From positions 1-64,000 of the forward strand of contig NZ_AEJC01000665.1 of NCBI RefSeq assembly GCF_000317595.1: a DNA stretch of 64,000 bases. The letters are read 5' to 3'. Positions 63,999 through 64,000 of this stretch are shown piece after piece. The position numbers and the translations under genes are program-made. This stretch comes from Streptomyces ipomoeae 91-03 (GTDB lineage Bacteria; Actinomycetota; Actinomycetes; Streptomycetales; Streptomycetaceae). Position 1 is the first letter of the stretch; each line of letters starts with the position of its first letter. The notes under the pieces were generated by a model that searched no databases, was not told where the DNA came from, and saw only the letters and a program-made list of their open reading frames with translations.

Positions 63999-64000
63999 CG

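Noticed and set aside
1-64000. CRISPR array
   Set aside because: No regularly spaced direct repeats were seen; the CHAT protease has no adjacent gRAMP or Cas genes.

Overview
The window is high-GC actinomycete DNA, almost certainly from a Streptomyces. The signs are GTG/TTG starts with GGAG-type ribosome sites, a DUF397/Scr1-type regulator pair, a RsbW-like ATPase, P450s, an NRPS and many Streptomyces-type insertion sequences. It is an accessory region with four parts.

(1) 0.27-30.0 kb is a defence island. A DISARM-type SNF2 helicase (drmD) and a giant N6-adenine methyltransferase (drmMI) lie at the left. A 2313-aa DEAD helicase carrying DUF1998/MZB-like and Vsr/DUF559-like parts, overlapping a RelE-UvrD fusion, lies at the right. 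The 12.4 kb between them holds other modules: an Scr1/DUF397 regulator with a RsbW-like ATPase, two tandem secreted Cys-rich proteins, an overlapping operon of a TPR-CHAT protease, a Cys-rich small protein and a three-helix membrane protein, a T4-beta-family protein, and an AAA ATPase/TOPRIM pair. A gapless 402-bp direct repeat flanks the CHAT block. Its left copy is a 3' fragment of the beta-family gene fused to a decayed transposase.

(2) 30-38.6 kb holds a YciI protein, an intact IS256 element, a lipoprotein, an RHS/HINT polymorphic toxin locus (frameshifted, with an immunity-like gene and a displaced HINT-toxin remnant), a tRNA-Thr(CGT) 3' fragment with its terminator (a probable attachment site), a VapBC-type pair and a decayed transposase.

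(3) 38.6-49.3 kb holds oxidative and conjugation enzymes: a truncated P450 fragment, an intact P450, a sulfotransferase, a CYP51-like P450 and two type-II cholesterol-oxidase-like flavoproteins. It is interrupted by a nested IS graveyard (ISKra4, IS5, IS1634). Together these suggest sterol or terpenoid modification.

(4) 49.5-58.5 kb is a pile-up of seven transposases (IS427-like x2, IS630, three IS5-family copies sharing TAA repeats, IS110 x2) next to an IS701 remnant. It is followed on the minus strand by an NRPS of A-MT-T-C architecture, and by the end of a second NRPS that runs out of the window.

All calls were made by reading the sequence; no database search was run. Family names rest on visible motifs. 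Function of the unnamed genes and the idea that the separated defence genes act together are inference.
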